DNA of 8,233 nucleotides from Spirochaetales bacterium (GTDB taxonomy: Bacteria > Spirochaetota > Spirochaetia > JABEVK01). Of the stretch, positions 6,802 through 8,233 are shown one piece after another (within the stretch, counting starts at the first letter, position 1; every line of letters starts with the position of its first letter). Location: the NCBI GenBank assembly GCA_013043995.1, contig JABEVL010000039.1, positions 1 to 8,233 on the forward strand, given 5' to 3'. Made by a program: the position numbers and the translations under genes. The notes beneath the pieces were generated by a model, which did no database searches, was not told where the DNA came from, and worked only from the letters and a program-made list of their open reading frames with translations.

Positions 6802-7230
6802 TCAGCGCCCTTCAGCCGAATCGACCAGGCACATCCATTCGGCCTCGGCGGCGAGCTCTTCGCCGATGTAGACTTTTCCGCTTTGCCGCAACATGCGGGC
6901 GGAAATCTTCAGGTTGGTGACCTCAAGCCGGGCGCGGTCGCCGGGCTTGACCTGCCTCCTGAATTTGGCCTTTTCGACAGTCGCCAAAAAAAAGAGGGCG
7001 GTGTCGGCAAGGAGACCGAGCTGTTTTACGCCCGCTCCGCCGGCCTGGGCCAGAGTTTCCACCAAGATCACGCCCGGAACGACGGGATAGCCAGGGAAGT
7101 GGCCTGGAAAGAAAAATTCGTCGGCATTAAAGGTTTTCCAGGCGACGATTTGGCTCTGGTCAGCGCTTTCAATCGAATCGACAAAAAGGAAGGGTTTGCG
7201 GTGAGGGAGAAGGTCTTCAATGGGGTTCAT
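6802..7230 (-). CDS. fabZ: FabZ-type (3R)-hydroxyacyl-ACP dehydratase
   Basis: This is a single hot-dog-fold protein of 142 residues, the normal FabZ length. It dehydrates 3-hydroxyacyl-ACP to trans-2-enoyl-ACP in the fatty-acid elongation cycle in the cytoplasm. LLPHRKPFLFVD at 7-18 is the FabZ opening motif. FFPGHFPGYPVVPGVILVET at 40-59 contains the catalytic His44 and Glu58, followed by LAQAGG. The only in-frame ATG is at 7230, because a stop lies at 7248..7246. No convincing Shine-Dalgarno sequence precedes it. It is the first gene of a two-gene minus-strand unit with the acyl-CoA synthetase and is divergent from accB. FabZ is often found near lpx genes; here it is not, so a paralogue devoted to the neighbouring acyl-activating enzyme is possible. 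FabA is excluded by the length and the HRKPFLFVD context. Confidence 0.93.
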   Translation of the reverse strand: MNPIEDLLPHRKPFLFVDSIESADQSQIVAWKTFNADEFFFPGHFPGYPVVPGVILVETLAQAGGAGVKQLGLLADTALFFLATVEKAKFRRQVKPGDRARLEVTNLKISARMLRQSGKVYIGEELAAEAEWMCLVDSAEGR

Positions 7231-7239
7231 GGGTTCATC

Positions 7240-7266
7240 ATAATGTCAACAGAACGTTCTTGCCAA
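7240..7266 (-). promoter_or_regulatory. Weak candidate promoter for the fabZ-acyl-CoA synthetase unit
   Basis: On the minus strand TTGGCA (7266..7261) is followed after 15 bases by CATTAT (7245..7240). The spacer is short and the -10 is a 4 of 6 match. Transcription would begin close to ATG 7230, which fits the lack of a ribosome binding site there. The call rests on position as much as on the hexamers. Confidence 0.22.
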
Positions 7267-7270
7267 CAGA
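7244..7270. repeat. Imperfect 10-bp direct repeat in the fatty-acid divergent control region
   Basis: TGTCAACAGA (7244-7253) and TGCCAACAGA (7261-7270) match at 9 of 10 bases with a 17-bp period. The 10-bp palindrome AGAACGTTCT (7251-7260) overlaps the first copy and ends directly before the second. They sit just upstream of the fabZ start and overlap its candidate promoter, so they could be an operator. No regulator is recognised for them. Confidence 0.3.
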
Positions 7271-7300
7271 TTTTTGACAGGTGGTGTTTTGTGCTTGAAC

Positions 7301-7328
7301 TTGACATTCTCCAACTAGGGTTTATTCT
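7301..7328 (+). promoter_or_regulatory. Candidate sigma-70-type promoter for accB-accC
   Basis: A perfect TTGACA at 7301-7306 is followed after 16 bases by TATTCT at 7323-7328, a 4 of 6 match to TATAAT. Transcription would start near 7335 and give a leader of about 90 bases before accB. Other perfect TTGACA hexamers at 7274-7279 and 7373-7378 have poorer -10 partners. For the last of these only GATAGC at 7395-7400 is available. Confidence 0.4.
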
Positions 7329-7426
7329 AAGGGGGATAAATTGATCCGTGCACGTTGCCTTTGCAGGCTCGATTGACACCTTAATTTTGATCGTGATAGC
7401 TTCCCATAAGTTTTTGAGGAGTTGAG

Positions 7427-7888
7427 ATGGAAACCAAAGACCTCCTGGCCATTGTAGAAAAGTTCAATCAAACCGCTTTGGCCGAGATGAAATTTCGCGA
7501 AGGGACAGTCGAAGTCCATTTGAAAAGGTACGCCGATGCTCCGGTCATGGGGAGTGCGCCCGCTCCGGTTCATCCCCCCGTTGCCCTTGCCGTTCCGGCT
7601 CCCGTGGCGGCACCTGCTCACACAGAAGCGGCCCCGAGCGCGGCTGGGGCCGAGATGATCACCAGCCCGATCGTGGGTACAGTTTACAGGACCCCGGCGC
7701 CCGACGCTCCTCCTTTTGTCGAAGAGGGCAAGGTTGTCAAAAAAGGTGAAACCCTCTGCATCATCGAGGCCATGAAGGTCATGAACGAGCTTGAAGCGGA
7801 GTTTGATTGCGAAATTCTGCGAATTTTGACGGACAATCAGCAATTTGTGGAATACGGAACGCCTCTTTTCGAGGTCCGCCGCAAATGA
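7427..7888 (+). CDS. accB: Biotin carboxyl carrier protein of acetyl-CoA carboxylase
   Basis: AccB carries the biotin that moves carboxyl groups from biotin carboxylase to the carboxyltransferase in making malonyl-CoA, the first committed step of fatty-acid synthesis. This 153-residue protein has the usual three parts. An N-terminal helical segment (METKDLLAIVEKFNQT) covers 1-37. A Pro/Ala-rich flexible linker spans about 43-75. The biotinyl domain runs from ITSPIVGTVYRTP (78-90) through EAMKVMNE (114-121), where Lys117 is the biotinylated residue. PFVEEGKVVKKGETLCIIEA at 96-115 contains the thumb and strand pattern of bacterial BCCPs. GAGGAG (7416-7421) lies 5 bases before ATG 7427. Its stop overlaps the accC start as ATGA, the standard accBC arrangement. 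It is divergent from the fabZ unit. Confidence 0.97.
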   Translation: METKDLLAIVEKFNQTALAEMKFREGTVEVHLKRYADAPVMGSAPAPVHPPVALAVPAPVAAPAHTEAAPSAAGAEMITSPIVGTVYRTPAPDAPPFVEEGKVVKKGETLCIIEAMKVMNELEAEFDCEILRILTDNQQFVEYGTPLFEVRRK

Positions 7889-8233
7889 TTCGATCTCTTC
7901 TCGTCGCAAACCGGGGAGAGATCGCGGTTCGAATCATTCGAGCTTGCAAAGAGCTGGGAATTCGAACTGTGGCGGTTTTTTCAGAAGCCGACCGTCACGC
8001 TCTTCACGTCAAAATGGCAGATCAGGCGATCTGCATTGGACCGCCTCCCTCGAAGGACAGCTACTTAAGCATCTCGAACATCATTTCGGCGGCCCTCCAC
8101 GCGCGGGCGGACGCCATTCACCCCGGGGTGGGTTTTCTCTCTGAAAACGCCGAATTTGCTCGCCAAGTTCAACTGGCGGGCTTGATTTGGGTAGGGCCGG
8201 ACCCCGCTTCCATCGAAATGCTGGGTGATAAGG
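7885..8233 (+). CDS. accC: Biotin carboxylase of acetyl-CoA carboxylase (5' part)
   Basis: AccC uses ATP and bicarbonate to carboxylate the biotin on AccB. Only the first 116 codons are in the window. They form the N-terminal biotin-carboxylase domain: LLVANRGEIAVRIIRACKEL at 5-24, TVAVFSEADR at 28-37, then HVKMADQAICIGPPPSKDSY at 41-60. AIHPGVGFLSENAEFA at 77-92 and the GDK at 114-116 that leads to the ATP-grasp region follow. Over this stretch it aligns without gaps to E. coli AccC. One oddity is Val82, where the near-invariant HPGYGFLSEN motif has Tyr. The start ATG 7885 overlaps the accB stop. With accB directly upstream, a pyruvate or propionyl-CoA carboxylase subunit is less likely, but the missing C-terminus prevents a final check. 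Confidence 0.95.
   Translation, partial: MIRSLLVANRGEIAVRIIRACKELGIRTVAVFSEADRHALHVKMADQAICIGPPPSKDSYLSISNIISAALHARADAIHPGVGFLSENAEFARQVQLAGLIWVGPDPASIEMLGDK

Noticed and set aside
7251..7260. AGAACGTTCT as a LexA-type operator
   Set aside because: Known LexA boxes have spacers between GAAC and GTTC, and here there is none. Several 10-bp palindromes are expected by chance in a window of this size.
7322..7909. Open frame of 195 codons on the minus strand across accB
   Set aside because: It is antisense to a certain biotin carrier gene and the divergent region. Its composition has no domain pattern and no ribosome site supports it.

Overview
The window is a dense bacterial chromosomal segment of moderate-to-high GC. 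It carries about eight genes, two of them cut by the window edges, and almost no intergenic space. The cell is most likely a diderm (Gram-negative type) bacterium. It makes its own malonyl-CoA (AccB/AccC), has a FabZ-type dehydratase and a SurE nucleotidase, secretes a large repeat protein through a signal peptide, and probably has an apolipoprotein N-acyltransferase. The fused TPR/NHL/VWA protein, the style of the acyl-CoA synthetase and the N-terminus of the Lnt-like fragment recall spirochaetes. That placement is an impression from motif style and has not been tested.

Layout: (1) Positions 1-121, minus strand: the N-terminus of a membrane protein resembling apolipoprotein N-acyltransferase, running off the left edge. 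(2) Positions 185-4850, plus strand: four genes. These are a galactokinase-like GHMP protein with degraded catalytic motifs, surE, a cytoplasmic TPR protein, and an exported TPR-NHL-VWA protein. surE and the two TPR genes are joined by ATGA stop/start overlaps, so they are very probably one translationally coupled unit. (3) Positions 4856-7230, minus strand: a fabZ-like dehydratase followed 5 bp later by a long-chain acyl-CoA synthetase. This pair converges on the plus-strand operon with only 5 bp between the stop codons. (4) Positions 7231-7426: a divergent control region. (5) Positions 7427 to the end, plus strand: accB and the first 116 codons of accC, again with an ATGA overlap.

How it fits together: the right half is fatty-acid metabolism. 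AccB/AccC start malonyl-CoA synthesis, FabZ dehydrates the elongating acyl-ACP, and the synthetase activates free long-chain acids to acyl-CoA. The two fatty-acid units are divergent and share a 196-bp intergenic region with repeated TTGACA-type sequences. The left half pairs a housekeeping nucleotidase with two repeat-scaffold proteins, one cytoplasmic and one exported, whose joint role is unknown.

Most worth a second look are the galactokinase-like protein that has lost its signature and catalytic residues, the secreted TPR-NHL-VWA fusion with an altered metal site encoded directly after a second TPR protein, and the shared fatty-acid control region. I found no mobile element, CRISPR array, tRNA or rRNA.
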